Source: JBKECY01 sp047975025
GTDB taxonomy: Bacteria > Bacillota > Clostridia > Lachnospirales > Lachnospiraceae
Length of the DNA: 64,000 nucleotides
Direction of reading: 5' to 3'
Assembly (NCBI GenBank): GCA_047975025.1
Contig: JBKECY010000053.1
Span: 1-64,000, forward strand
Shown in pieces: positions 23,280 through 32,527 of the stretch. The notes under the pieces were generated by a model, which saw nothing but the letters and a program-made list of their open reading frames with translations, was not told where the DNA came from and searched no databases. The translations under genes and the position numbers were made by a program. Within the stretch, counting starts at the first letter, position 1; each line of letters starts with the position of its first letter.

Positions 23280-25463
23280 ATGGAAAATAACAACCAAGAG
23301 ATATGGCAAAGATTGGATTTTCTGGAGCAGAGAAGCAGGCAGGCAGCAGAAGAGCAGCGGAGAGTTTTAGAGGAGATGCAGGAGTTAAGAGAGCTCCTTA
23401 TGGCACCGCCGTCTGAGACGGTGCAGGAAGTAAAATCACTTGAACCTGCGAGAGAGCAGTCGCATGCGTACCCGGCAGGAACAGTCGGGAATCCAATCTA
23501 TCGCAGGATACCCGTTGCAGAGAAGGAAAGCCATGAATCAGTCGTTGGTAAAAATGTTATGGGGATATTGGCGGCTGTGCTGGTATTGCTCGGGTTGGCA
23601 TCCCTGGCAGTATTGATGTACAACAGAATTCCGGAAATCTTCAGACTGCTGTTCATCTATCTGCTCAGCTTTATCCTGTTAGGCTGGGGACTTTGGCTGC
23701 ATGGCAGGAGAAGCAGTGTACCCGCGTATTCCTTGATGGGCTGTGGTACAGCCGGAGTGTTTCTGGCAATTCTGGTATCAAATCTGGTATTTCATATCTT
23801 TGGAAACTGGGTCATGTACATAGTACTTCTGGTGTGGAGTATGGGAACCGCGGTATTGTCACGCTATCTTCAGTCTGTGGTCTTTCGCGCAATCTGCCAG
23901 CTGGGAATCCTGATTGCAGTCTTTCCGGGAATTGCGCAGCTTGAGAGCCTTTCTGAGATGGTCCCAGTTCTTTTGTTTTGCACGCTGGCATTTGCTGCCT
24001 GCGAAGTTTTGCAAAAGCGGGAACAGTGGCGCCATGCGGGCTTCATGATCCTGATGTTTACCTTTTGGTGTGTGGCATGGGCGGATACATCAACGCTGAC
24101 CCTAAGACAGCCATGGGCCGCCTATCTGCTACCTGTACTTGGCATCTTACCCTTGCTGACCTTTTATTTCTGGAACTGCTACCGCATCGATCAGAAAGCG
24201 TACCAAAAAGGGAAAAGCATTCTGACGCTGCTTGCAGCAACGCTGCTGTGCTTCTGGAGTGTGGGAGGCTTTTTATCGAGTATACAGGAAGAACGTTTAA
24301 GTATGCTGGTTCTGGTGGTTCTGCTCGTGGCTGTCTTGTTGGGAGTTTTGCTGATGAAGGCATCGGCGGTGGTTGAAAGCAGTATGCTGTTACCTTTGTT
24401 TGCGGTATTGGCAATTGTGCTCCCCAAACTGATAGAGGTGCTTTTTGCTGCCCCATTCTCAGGGCTTGCGCTTCTGATTGGAGTCTTACTGCTGCTATAT
24501 CATGTGAGAAAACAGAGTGCGTATCTGGCGGGTGCGTTGCTGCTTATGGCCTATCATCTGGTACTGATTGTATGTGCAGGGACGATTCCCATCTGGCTTA
24601 CCTGGTATTCCTGGACGCGCCATATGGATTACAGGCTGGACTGTCTGTTGCTTTTACTGCTTCTTATGGCAGAACTTGCCGCAGGCTTTTACAGAGGACG
24701 TACCAGGCAGGCAGCACACAACAGTATCTGGCAGTCGGCACTTATGTGGATGCTGGCCGTTGTTCTGCCATTGTCCGTTTCACGCTTTGGAGGAACCTTT
24801 GCAGCGGGGGTCACTGCTATACAGATCTATGTAGTTGTACTGCTGGTAATGGGAATCAGCAGCCAGCAGGGAAGCCAAGGTCTGGGGTTGAATCCGTTTA
24901 GGATAACAGCACAGGATCCGGTTATCAGAGCAAACCTTACCATTTTATTGAATATTGGCTTTCTGTGTACTGCCGGAACCCTTATGTATGGGAGAATGGG
25001 GCTGGGGGCACACGTATTGCTCAGCCTGTTCTATCTGCTTGCGCTCGTATGGGAACTGCCGGCGATACTTAAGTATTCACAGAAGGAGGCGCCGGTCGGC
25101 TGGTATATTGGTATTAAGTTTAGTATTGCTGTACTGAGCCTGGTGGCATCGTTCGGTGTGGCAACCGGGTATCCGTATCTGTACAGCCTTATTTTGATGG
25201 GAACAGCAGTCGTGTGTATTGCAGCCGGATTTTGGCAGCTAAGCACAGGACTGAGGATTTATGGACTTGCGGCAGCTATGCTCGCAGTACTGAAACTGGT
25301 GACATTTGATATTCGTAATCTGAATTCGCTCATTCGAGTGCTCGCTTTCCTGCTGGGAGGCGCGGCCTGTTTTGCCATCAGTCTGCTCTACAACAGAGCA
25401 GCCAGACATATGGCTAAACCAAACGAAGCGGAGGAATCACGTACGGATCGACAGACTGAATAG
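23280..25463 (+). CDS. DUF2339-type polytopic membrane protein
   Basis: From the ATG at 23280 (GGGGGAG site; the frame opens at 23202) the product is 727 residues. The N-terminus is a coiled-coil segment (EQRSRQAAEEQRRVLEEMQE), followed by a linker and then about 18-20 hydrophobic helices from about residue 90 to the end. That architecture and the VGKNVMGILAAVLVLLG entry motif fit the DUF2339 family of large integral membrane proteins of unknown function. It is the first core gene right of the accessory region and runs in the same direction as the thioesterase and sbcDC genes. Confidence 0.75.
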   Translation: MENNNQEIWQRLDFLEQRSRQAAEEQRRVLEEMQELRELLMAPPSETVQEVKSLEPAREQSHAYPAGTVGNPIYRRIPVAEKESHESVVGKNVMGILAAVLVLLGLASLAVLMYNRIPEIFRLLFIYLLSFILLGWGLWLHGRRSSVPAYSLMGCGTAGVFLAILVSNLVFHIFGNWVMYIVLLVWSMGTAVLSRYLQSVVFRAICQLGILIAVFPGIAQLESLSEMVPVLLFCTLAFAACEVLQKREQWRHAGFMILMFTFWCVAWADTSTLTLRQPWAAYLLPVLGILPLLTFYFWNCYRIDQKAYQKGKSILTLLAATLLCFWSVGGFLSSIQEERLSMLVLVVLLVAVLLGVLLMKASAVVESSMLLPLFAVLAIVLPKLIEVLFAAPFSGLALLIGVLLLLYHVRKQSAYLAGALLLMAYHLVLIVCAGTIPIWLTWYSWTRHMDYRLDCLLLLLLLMAELAAGFYRGRTRQAAHNSIWQSALMWMLAVVLPLSVSRFGGTFAAGVTAIQIYVVVLLVMGISSQQGSQGLGLNPFRITAQDPVIRANLTILLNIGFLCTAGTLMYGRMGLGAHVLLSLFYLLALVWELPAILKYSQKEAPVGWYIGIKFSIAVLSLVASFGVATGYPYLYSLILMGTAVVCIAAGFWQLSTGLRIYGLAAAMLAVLKLVTFDIRNLNSLIRVLAFLLGGAACFAISLLYNRAARHMAKPNEAEESRTDRQTE

Positions 25464-25478
25464 GAGGCTACTACAAGA

Positions 25479-25946
25479 ATGGAAAAAAGAATGAAAGATT
25501 CAATGACAGAAAAGACATTTTTACTTATGCCGCGTCATAGCAATGCGAGTGATATGCTCTTTGGAGGGCAGCTCATGGAATGGATTGATGAGATGGGAGG
25601 TATCGTATCCCGCAGGCACTGCAACACAGAGACGATTACCGCCTCGGTAGACCAGCTGAATTTCCAAAAAGGTGCGTCTATTGGGGAGATGATTGTATTA
25701 ATCGGTCGGATGACCTATGTGGGACGCACCTCTATGGAGGTCAAAGTCGATACATACGTGGAGAGAATGGACGGTAAACGCTACCAGATCAATTCAGCAT
25801 ACCTGGTTATGGTTTCCATTGATAAGGAGAGAAATCCACTGCCTGTACCATCGCTCTTGGTAGAAACGGAGACGGAAAAAGAAGAGTGGGAAAGCGCCAA
25901 AAGACGTTATGATCTGCGCAAACAGCGTCGGATCGAGGGATTCTAA
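25479..25946 (+). CDS. Acyl-CoA thioesterase (hotdog fold, YciA/BFIT type)
   Basis: The 155-residue protein has the hotdog signature LMPRHSNASDMLFGGQLMEWIDEMGG, in which Asn/Asp near residues 23-25 and the Gly-Gly-Gln turn shape the active site. The later GRTSMEVKVDTYVE strand and a charged C-terminal helix complete one domain. It hydrolyses acyl-CoA to free acid and CoA in the cytoplasm; chain-length preference cannot be read from sequence. AGGAGG is 11 nt from the ATG. It starts 15 bp after the membrane-protein gene and 12 bp before sbcD. Confidence 0.87.
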   Translation: MEKRMKDSMTEKTFLLMPRHSNASDMLFGGQLMEWIDEMGGIVSRRHCNTETITASVDQLNFQKGASIGEMIVLIGRMTYVGRTSMEVKVDTYVERMDGKRYQINSAYLVMVSIDKERNPLPVPSLLVETETEKEEWESAKRRYDLRKQRRIEGF

Positions 25947-25958
25947 GAGGAGCCGCCA

Positions 25959-27119
25959 ATGAAGATGTTTCATCTGTCGGATTTACATATCGGCAAACAA
26001 CTGCATCATTATAATTTAAAAACGGATCAGGAGCATATATTAAAAGAAATCATTCAATATGCCAAAGCAGAAACACCGGATGTTATCGTAATTGCCGGAG
26101 ATATATACGATAAATCCATTCCTTCCGCAGAAGCTGTGACAGTGTTTGATGCTTTTTTGACGGGGCTTTCGACAGCCCTGCCATCGGCAGCCATCATGAT
26201 GATAGCCGGTAATCATGACTCTTCGGAACGCCTGGAATTTGCGAGTGGTCTGTTAGAGAACCACCGCATCTATATTGAGGGGATTCCGCCCAGAACCAAG
26301 GACGAGTATATCAAAAAAGTGACGATTGAAGATTCGTACGGACCGGTGCATTTTTATCTGCTGCCTTTTTTAAAACCAGGCTATGTGCGCCAGATATTTG
26401 ACGAGCCGGTTGAAAGCTATTCGGAAGCGGTTCAAAAATTGGTAGAGCGGGAGTCCATTGATGAACAGGCACGAAATGTATTGATTTCGCATCAATTTTA
26501 TACAGGAGCAGGCAATACGACGCTTACCAGTGATTCAGAGATGGTTCGAGTCGGTGGGCTTGATAATGTAGATACCGGATGCCTGCAGCCGTTTGACTAT
26601 GTGGCCTTAGGGCATATACATACGCCCCAGTCGATTGGACGGGAACAGATTCGCTACTGTGGTTCGCCGCTGAAATATTCTGTTAGTGAGCGCGCACAGG
26701 AGAAATCGGTCACAGTGGTTGAACTATATGAGAGAGAACATCCGGTTGTACTGCGGACATTGCCGCTGCACCCGCTGCGTGAAATCATCAAGAAGACAGG
26801 CAGGCTGCAGGAGATTCTGACCGAAGCGAAGACAGAGGAGCGGGAAGCCTATATAAGTATTGTCCTGACAGATGAAGTGATTCCCGCAAACCCGAAAGAA
26901 CAATTGCAGGCCGTATTCTCAAATGTACTTGAAATACAGGTAGATAACGCACAGACCAGAAAAATCGAAGAAGGTTATACGGAGGAAATCAAATTGGAGG
27001 ACCCGTTGACAACGTTTCAGGGATTTTTCAGGGAGATGCAGGGGCGGGATCTTTCAGAAGCAGAATATCAGATATTGTTGGAAGTAGTGGAAGCAGACAG
27101 AGAAGGTGATGAGATATGA
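25959..27119 (+). CDS. sbcD: Exonuclease subunit SbcD (Mre11-like)
   Basis: The 386-residue protein is a calcineurin-like nuclease. The metal-binding motifs appear in order: DLHIGK (8-13), GDIYDK (47-52), GNHDS (84-88), SHQFYTG and GHIHTPQ. A C-terminal capping region follows. With SbcC it forms an ATP-dependent complex that cleaves hairpins and processes blocked double-strand ends. GAGGAG is 8 nt upstream. The stop overlaps the sbcC start (ATGA at 27116-27119), so the two subunits are translationally coupled, as usual. Confidence 0.97.
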   Translation: MKMFHLSDLHIGKQLHHYNLKTDQEHILKEIIQYAKAETPDVIVIAGDIYDKSIPSAEAVTVFDAFLTGLSTALPSAAIMMIAGNHDSSERLEFASGLLENHRIYIEGIPPRTKDEYIKKVTIEDSYGPVHFYLLPFLKPGYVRQIFDEPVESYSEAVQKLVERESIDEQARNVLISHQFYTGAGNTTLTSDSEMVRVGGLDNVDTGCLQPFDYVALGHIHTPQSIGREQIRYCGSPLKYSVSERAQEKSVTVVELYEREHPVVLRTLPLHPLREIIKKTGRLQEILTEAKTEEREAYISIVLTDEVIPANPKEQLQAVFSNVLEIQVDNAQTRKIEEGYTEEIKLEDPLTTFQGFFREMQGRDLSEAEYQILLEVVEADREGDEI

Positions 27120-30100
27120 GACCACTTCGCTTGGTGATGTCGGCATTTGGCTCCTATGCGGACAGGGAAGAGATAGATTTTTCACAGGTGACTCAGGGGA
27201 TTTTCCTGATTACCGGGGACACAGGTGCCGGGAAAACAACAATTTTCGATGCGATAACATATGCGCTGTACGATCAGACAAGCGGCGGAAAACGCGACGG
27301 TGCCATGATGCGCAGTCAATATGCACTGCCGCAGACGGAGACCTTCGTTGAGCTGACATTTTCCTATCGTGACAGAGAATATACGATTCGCCGAAATCCG
27401 GAATATGAGCGCGAATCCAGAAGAAAAGGTGCAGACGGCCAGCTTAAGCTGACGAAAGAAACGTCCTCAGTGACACTGCTGCTGCCGGATGGCAGTGAGT
27501 TCATGGGCAAGAAAAAAGAAACGAATCAATACATCCGGGATATCATCGGGCTGGACGCAGACCAATTTAAGCAGACAGCCATGCTGGCACAGGGCGATTT
27601 TCTGAAATTGCTGCACGAGGAGTCCAGAGAGCGTAAAAAGATACTGGCTAAGATTTTCCCGGCAGACTGGTATCAGTCGATTCAGAAACAACTGAAAGAA
27701 AAAGCAGATGCATTACGGGATGAACTTCAGCTTGAGACACATGATCTGCGCAATGAACTTATGCATGCGGAATTGGTTACGGACAGTGCCCATACGAAGA
27801 GCTGGGAACACCTGTTGAGCCTCCAGGCACCACCGGCGGATCAGTTGTCTGAAATTCTGGAGCAGATCACACAGGAAGCAGAGGCTAAGGAAGCGGTGCT
27901 GCAGGCGGCAGAGACCAGACAGCAGGCCGCCATTGATGCCATACTAGTCGAGATCGAACAGGCAAATCACATGAATGAGTTACTGCAAAGACGTGCACAG
28001 ACACAGCGGGAAGTAGAGGAGCTGGATGCCAGGGCAGCAGAGCAAAGGACGAAGCAGGAACAGCTCGAAGCGTCTGTACGAGCCGAAAAGGCAGCGGTGT
28101 TCGAAACAGCGTGGCAGGAAACTGTACAACAGACGGCGCAGGCACAGCAGGAGCTCGCAGAGTTAAAGACACGAATCGACCAGCTGCTGTCACAGGAAGC
28201 ACAGTACAAAATTGAAGCACAGCAGGCACAGGAGATACTGACCGCACAGGAAAAGACACTGGTTGCGGAAATCAACGCAATTACGCAGGAACTGCCGCGC
28301 TATGATGAATACCTGACAGCACAAAGCGAAGCTAAGAAGCTGTCTGACAAAAAAGAAGTATTAGACAGCCAGCTAAAAGCGCAGGAGGAGCAGCTAAAGA
28401 ATCTGGAGACAGAACTTCTTGAAAGCCGCAGACAGCAGACGGAACTGGCAGAGGCTCCTGTCCGCAAGGAGCGTTTTGAAAACGAAGTAAAGGAACTGAT
28501 ACAAAAATTAAGTGATCTAAAAGAATTGGGAGCCAGTGTCGCTGCGTTAGATACATTACAGGAGAAGTCGAAGCAGACACTGCGGGACTGGGAAGAGAAA
28601 AAAGATACTGCCGAGAAGTGGCAGCAGCAATACAAGGTGCAATACCAGAGCTTTTATAATGAACAGGCCGGTTTTATGGCAGAAACGCTGCGCGAAGGGG
28701 AACCCTGCCCGGTGTGTGGCTCTCGCAGTCACCCAAGTCCGGCACCGTTATCCGGAGAAGCAGTATCGCAGGAAAGTCTGGAAAAGACGGAGCACAGTCG
28801 CGCTGCGGCTGAAAAAAAACGGGATCAGGCGTATACTGTCTGGCAGTCAGCGAGTCAGGAAGCGAGGGCACAGGAGGAATCCGCCTATCGGCGCCTGGAG
28901 CAGTTGCTGGGACAGAGGTGTTCAGATTATACCCAGCTGAAACAGATTCTCAAAGAAACACATACAATAGTACGGGATGCATATCGCAAAAGCAAACGGC
29001 TTCTGGATCAAGCCGACGAACAGTCCTTGCAGCTGCAGGCAGCGCGCAGTCGTGAACAGGAGCTGGCGCAGAGAAAAGAGCAAGAAAGCACCAAGCAGCT
29101 CCGGCTGCAAAAGGAACACAGTGACACATCGAATGAATGGCATGCGTCGAAACGCATGTTAGAGAGTCGCTTAAGTGCGCTTACATTTCCTGCAAAGGCT
29201 GAAGCCCAGCTAAGAAAGCAGCAGTTGGAAGAACGGTATTCGAAGATAAAGGCTGAAGCCGAACGGACGCGAGACCGGTATACACAACTGCAGACACAGC
29301 TTTCCGGTAAACAGGGAGAGGAGAAAAGCAAAACAGAGGTCCTGTTGCGTTGGACGAATGAGCAGGAAAAAGCCGGGACAGCCTATACACAGTCGCTGGC
29401 AGACCTGCACTTTGCAACCCCGCAGGAGTATAGGACTGCCAAAGAGAATCTGCCCTATAAAGCCCGCTGGCAAGAGGAACTGCAGGAATATCAGACGCAC
29501 AGGATTCAGTGTCTGGCGACATTACAGACACTGAACGAAGCTGTGGCAGGTGCAGCCAGCATAGACCTTACTGAAAAAGTGGAGACCAAGGAGAGGCTTT
29601 TAGCAGAGAAAGACGGACTCCAGGAGCAGAGTAAAGTGGCCGCAGCCCGTCTGCGTACGAACTGGAGGGTGCTAAAGGCAGTGCATAGTTACCGCCGGCA
29701 TCAGCAGCAGAAGCAAGAGCGTTATACGCTTCTCAACAATTTGAACCGTACGGCGAATGGTACATTGGCACAAAACATCAAGATTGACTTTGAGACGTAT
29801 GTGCAGCGCCGCTATTTCAAGCAGATCATTCAGGCGGCGAACAAGCGCCTGCGTGTGATGAGCGGTAATCAGTTTATTTTGCAGTGCAGAGAGCTGGAAA
29901 GCTCGAGCCGTCAAGGAGAGACAGGACTTGACCTGGACGTGTTTAATATGGTGAATTTACAGACACGTGATGTCAAGACACTTTCGGGCGGTGAGTCTTT
30001 TATGGCGGCACTTGCGATGGCTTTAGGGCTTTCGGATTGTATAGCACAGACAGCGGGGGCCTTGCAGCTTGACACCATGTTTATTGACGAGGGGTTCGGT

Positions 30101-30268
30101 TCTCTGGACGATGAAGCTCGGATGGAGGCGATTAAGGTGCTGGGTGAGCTGGTGGATCAAAGCCGGCTGATTGGAATCATATCGCATGTTAACGAATTGA
30201 AAGAGCAGATCGACTGTAAATTAGTGGTACAAAAAACAGAGAAGGGAAGCCATGTCGCATGGTCCTGA
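27116..30268 (+). CDS. sbcC: Exonuclease subunit SbcC (Rad50-like SMC ATPase)
   Basis: The 1,050-residue protein has Walker A GDTGAGKTT near residues 34-42. Two long coiled coils rich in Gln, Glu, Ala and Lys flank a zinc-hook motif CPVC near 530. A C-terminal ATPase half carries the signature LSGGESF (about 955) and Walker B LDTMFIDEGFGSLD. Dimerisation through the hook and ATP binding drives the SbcD nuclease in DNA repair and palindrome cleavage. Length and order are normal for Firmicutes. Confidence 0.97.
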   Translation: MRPLRLVMSAFGSYADREEIDFSQVTQGIFLITGDTGAGKTTIFDAITYALYDQTSGGKRDGAMMRSQYALPQTETFVELTFSYRDREYTIRRNPEYERESRRKGADGQLKLTKETSSVTLLLPDGSEFMGKKKETNQYIRDIIGLDADQFKQTAMLAQGDFLKLLHEESRERKKILAKIFPADWYQSIQKQLKEKADALRDELQLETHDLRNELMHAELVTDSAHTKSWEHLLSLQAPPADQLSEILEQITQEAEAKEAVLQAAETRQQAAIDAILVEIEQANHMNELLQRRAQTQREVEELDARAAEQRTKQEQLEASVRAEKAAVFETAWQETVQQTAQAQQELAELKTRIDQLLSQEAQYKIEAQQAQEILTAQEKTLVAEINAITQELPRYDEYLTAQSEAKKLSDKKEVLDSQLKAQEEQLKNLETELLESRRQQTELAEAPVRKERFENEVKELIQKLSDLKELGASVAALDTLQEKSKQTLRDWEEKKDTAEKWQQQYKVQYQSFYNEQAGFMAETLREGEPCPVCGSRSHPSPAPLSGEAVSQESLEKTEHSRAAAEKKRDQAYTVWQSASQEARAQEESAYRRLEQLLGQRCSDYTQLKQILKETHTIVRDAYRKSKRLLDQADEQSLQLQAARSREQELAQRKEQESTKQLRLQKEHSDTSNEWHASKRMLESRLSALTFPAKAEAQLRKQQLEERYSKIKAEAERTRDRYTQLQTQLSGKQGEEKSKTEVLLRWTNEQEKAGTAYTQSLADLHFATPQEYRTAKENLPYKARWQEELQEYQTHRIQCLATLQTLNEAVAGAASIDLTEKVETKERLLAEKDGLQEQSKVAAARLRTNWRVLKAVHSYRRHQQQKQERYTLLNNLNRTANGTLAQNIKIDFETYVQRRYFKQIIQAANKRLRVMSGNQFILQCRELESSSRQGETGLDLDVFNMVNLQTRDVKTLSGGESFMAALAMALGLSDCIAQTAGALQLDTMFIDEGFGSLDDEARMEAIKVLGELVDQSRLIGIISHVNELKEQIDCKLVVQKTEKGSHVAWS

Positions 30269-30294
30269 CAGAATCATAAAGGCAGGTATACAAA

Positions 30295-30891
30295 ATGATA
30301 TATTATATTTCTGACTCACATTTTTTCCATGAACGTTTGAATTATCATGTGGATAACAGAGGTTTTGCTTCTGCCCATGAGATGAACGAGACAATGATAG
30401 CACAATGGAATCATAGAGTGACGCAGGACGACAGGGTCATAATCTTAGGGGACTTTTCCGTAGGAAGCGGCACACAGACAAATGAAGTTTTGGCACGTCT
30501 GGCCGGGCATAAGTGTCTGATCTCAGGTAACCATGATGCTTACCTGGACGATGAGGCATTCGATACGTCACTCTTTGAATGGATTCGGCCCTATGAAGAA
30601 ATTTCAGACGGGGGGAAAACAGTGGTTGTATCGCATTACCCTATGATCTGCTATCATGGCCAGTACCAGCTGGACACAGAGCACAGACCGCTGTATTATA
30701 TGTTATATGGACATGTACATGATACGGTCGACCAGCAGCTGGTCAGGCAGTATCAGGCAGAGACTCGCAGAACACCGTATTATGCGGGACTGATTCCCTG
30801 TCATATGTATAACTGTTTTTGTATGTATTCTTCCTACGTGCCTTGGAGCTTGCAGGAATGGGTACAGTATCATGAAAATGCACAAGTATAG
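30295..30891 (+). CDS. Metallophosphoesterase (YfcE-like/calcineurin type)
   Basis: The 198-residue protein shows the phosphoesterase metal motifs SDSHFFHE (6-13), GDFSVG (52-57), SGNHDAY (77-83), SHYPM and GHVHDT. Short bacterial members of this type often hydrolyse phosphodiesters, but the substrate here is unknown. It follows sbcC by 26 bp and precedes the nitroreductase gene by 10 bp, in a row of same-strand genes. A plausible ribosome site is AGGCAGG upstream. Its placement beside sbcDC may be incidental. Confidence 0.85.
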   Translation: MIYYISDSHFFHERLNYHVDNRGFASAHEMNETMIAQWNHRVTQDDRVIILGDFSVGSGTQTNEVLARLAGHKCLISGNHDAYLDDEAFDTSLFEWIRPYEEISDGGKTVVVSHYPMICYHGQYQLDTEHRPLYYMLYGHVHDTVDQQLVRQYQAETRRTPYYAGLIPCHMYNCFCMYSSYVPWSLQEWVQYHENAQV

Positions 30892-30901
30892 GAGGTAACG
30901 T

Positions 30902-31462
30902 ATGAATCAGACATTACAAGTCATCGAAAAAAGATATTCCTGCCGCCACTATTCGGATGAAATGCCAACGAACGAGCAGTTGGAACATATCACACGAGCC
31001 GCTTTATGTGCTCCTAGTGCTGTGAACCGCCAGCCTTGGCAGATCGTTTTGGTAAAGAATAGAGGTCTGATAGATGAAATACAAGAGGAAGCGATGAAGA
31101 TTCTCTCACAGATGGAGGATCCGACCGGCTACAACAGAATTATGGAGCGCGGCGGTCTGCTGTTTTATAATGCGCCCTGCATGCTCATAATTGCCCGCCC
31201 GGAGGATGGTTCCTTGGGTACCTCGCTGGATGTTGGTATCGTAAGCTCCCATATTGCGTTGGCAGCTGCGGCGGAGGGGTTAGGCAATGTCATCTGTGGC
31301 TTTGCGGCTCTGGCATTTGCCGGAGATAAAAAAGAATATTTTGAGAAAAAACTGGGATTTTATGATGGTTATGTCTTCGGTATGTCCGTTCTGACCGGCC
31401 ATGCGCTGCAAACAGCCAGCCCCCACACACCTGATGAGAGCAAGCTTAGCGTCATAGAATAA
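30902..31462 (+). CDS. Nitroreductase family protein
   Basis: The 186-residue protein starts with the FMN-binding pattern EKRYSCRHYSDEMP and has CAPSAVNRQPWQIVLV (about 36-51), both typical of NAD(P)H-dependent nitroreductases. The later region AAEGLGNVICGFAAL matches the usual dimer/FMN segment. It reduces nitro compounds, quinones or flavins as a homodimer in the cytosol; the natural substrate is unknown. GGAGG is 5 nt before the ATG. The protein lacks the ferredoxin domain found in some anaerobe members. Confidence 0.9.
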   Translation: MNQTLQVIEKRYSCRHYSDEMPTNEQLEHITRAALCAPSAVNRQPWQIVLVKNRGLIDEIQEEAMKILSQMEDPTGYNRIMERGGLLFYNAPCMLIIARPEDGSLGTSLDVGIVSSHIALAAAAEGLGNVICGFAALAFAGDKKEYFEKKLGFYDGYVFGMSVLTGHALQTASPHTPDESKLSVIE

Positions 31463-31478
31463 AGAAAGGCTAATTCAT

Positions 31479-32105
31479 ATGGAAATGATAAAAAAGTCGC
31501 CGGTTAATTCCCTGATTGTGATTGCAAATGTGATTATGTTCTTAGTTGCGGAAGTTATGGGAGGGAGTACCGATACACAGGTTTTGATACGGCTGGGGGG
31601 AGCCAATTCGCAGTTGATTCTGCAGAATGGAGAGTACTACAGGCTGTTTACCTGCATGTTCTTGCATGCCGGGTTATCTCATCTGATCAACAATATGCTG
31701 GTACTGCTTATTATTGGCGATAATTTTGAACGAGCCGTAGGTAAAGTGCGCTATCTGCTGATCTATCTGGTCGGCGGAGTGGCAGCCAGCTATCTGTCGT
31801 TTTGGATTGATGTTAATCTCACAGGCCAGACGCAGGTGACTTCAGTCGGGGCCTCCGGCGCGATTTTCGCAGTGATCGGAGCCATGATCTATATTCTGAT
31901 TATCAACAAAGGCAGACTGGAGAACCTGACGACAATACAGCTGGTCGTTATGGCGGCGTTGTCCTTGTACATGGGATTTAGAAGTGCTACCGTTGACAAT
32001 GCGGCGCATGTGGGCGGCCTGCTTGCCGGCTTTATACTGGCAGTGATTTTTTACCGAAGAAGCACAACAATTAAAATAGCACAGAAGAGAAGAAGGAGAC
32101 AGTAG
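31479..32105 (+). CDS. Rhomboid-family intramembrane serine protease
   Basis: The 208-residue protein has six to seven predicted membrane helices. The catalytic motif is GASGAIFAV (Ser in GASG, about residue 126) and the partner His lies in NAAHVGGLLAGF (about 169). HAGLSHLINNMLVL is the conserved His/Asn helix. These are the diagnostic features of rhomboids, which cut substrates inside the membrane. A basic C-terminus (QKRRRRQ) faces the cytoplasm. The gene lies 1 bp before the HIT gene, so the two are probably co-translated. Substrates are unknown. Confidence 0.92.
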   Translation: MEMIKKSPVNSLIVIANVIMFLVAEVMGGSTDTQVLIRLGGANSQLILQNGEYYRLFTCMFLHAGLSHLINNMLVLLIIGDNFERAVGKVRYLLIYLVGGVAASYLSFWIDVNLTGQTQVTSVGASGAIFAVIGAMIYILIINKGRLENLTTIQLVVMAALSLYMGFRSATVDNAAHVGGLLAGFILAVIFYRRSTTIKIAQKRRRRQ

Positions 32106-32106
32106 T

Positions 32107-32508
32107 ATGAGTGATTGTATTTTTTGTAAAATTGCCGCCGGTGAAATACCGGCAGCTACGTTATATGAAGATGATCAGTTCAGGGTCATTCTGGACGTGG
32201 CACCGGCAAGTAAAGGGCATGCGCTGATTCTGCCCAAAGTACATGCCAAAGATCTATATGAACTGCCGGATGCCGTTGCCGAACAGGTGCTGCCGCTGGC
32301 GAAGAAACTCAGTACTAAAATGGTGCAGGCCCTGCAGTGCGAGGGCTTAAATGTCGTACAGAATAATGGAGAGGCCGCCGGACAGACGGTGTTTCACTTT
32401 CATGTACATCTGATTCCCAGATACAAAGACGATACGGTTAAGATTGGCTGGAAGATGGGGACACTTGATGACACACAGAAGGCACAGCTGCTGGACTTGC
32501 TGCAGTAA
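32107..32508 (+). CDS. HIT family nucleotide hydrolase/transferase
   Basis: The 133-residue protein begins CIFCKIAAGEIPAATLYED (from residue 4), with the usual CxxC zinc pair start, and ends with the histidine triad HFHVHLIPRY (about 97-106). It belongs to the HINT branch, which removes AMP or other groups from nucleoside phosphoramidates and adenylates; the cellular role is not well defined. The start is 1 bp after the rhomboid stop, with GAAGGAG upstream. It converges with murG, which ends 20 bp further on. Confidence 0.95.
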   Translation: MSDCIFCKIAAGEIPAATLYEDDQFRVILDVAPASKGHALILPKVHAKDLYELPDAVAEQVLPLAKKLSTKMVQALQCEGLNVVQNNGEAAGQTVFHFHVHLIPRYKDDTVKIGWKMGTLDDTQKAQLLDLLQ

Positions 32509-32527
32509 CTGTGCCTGTGTACTCAAT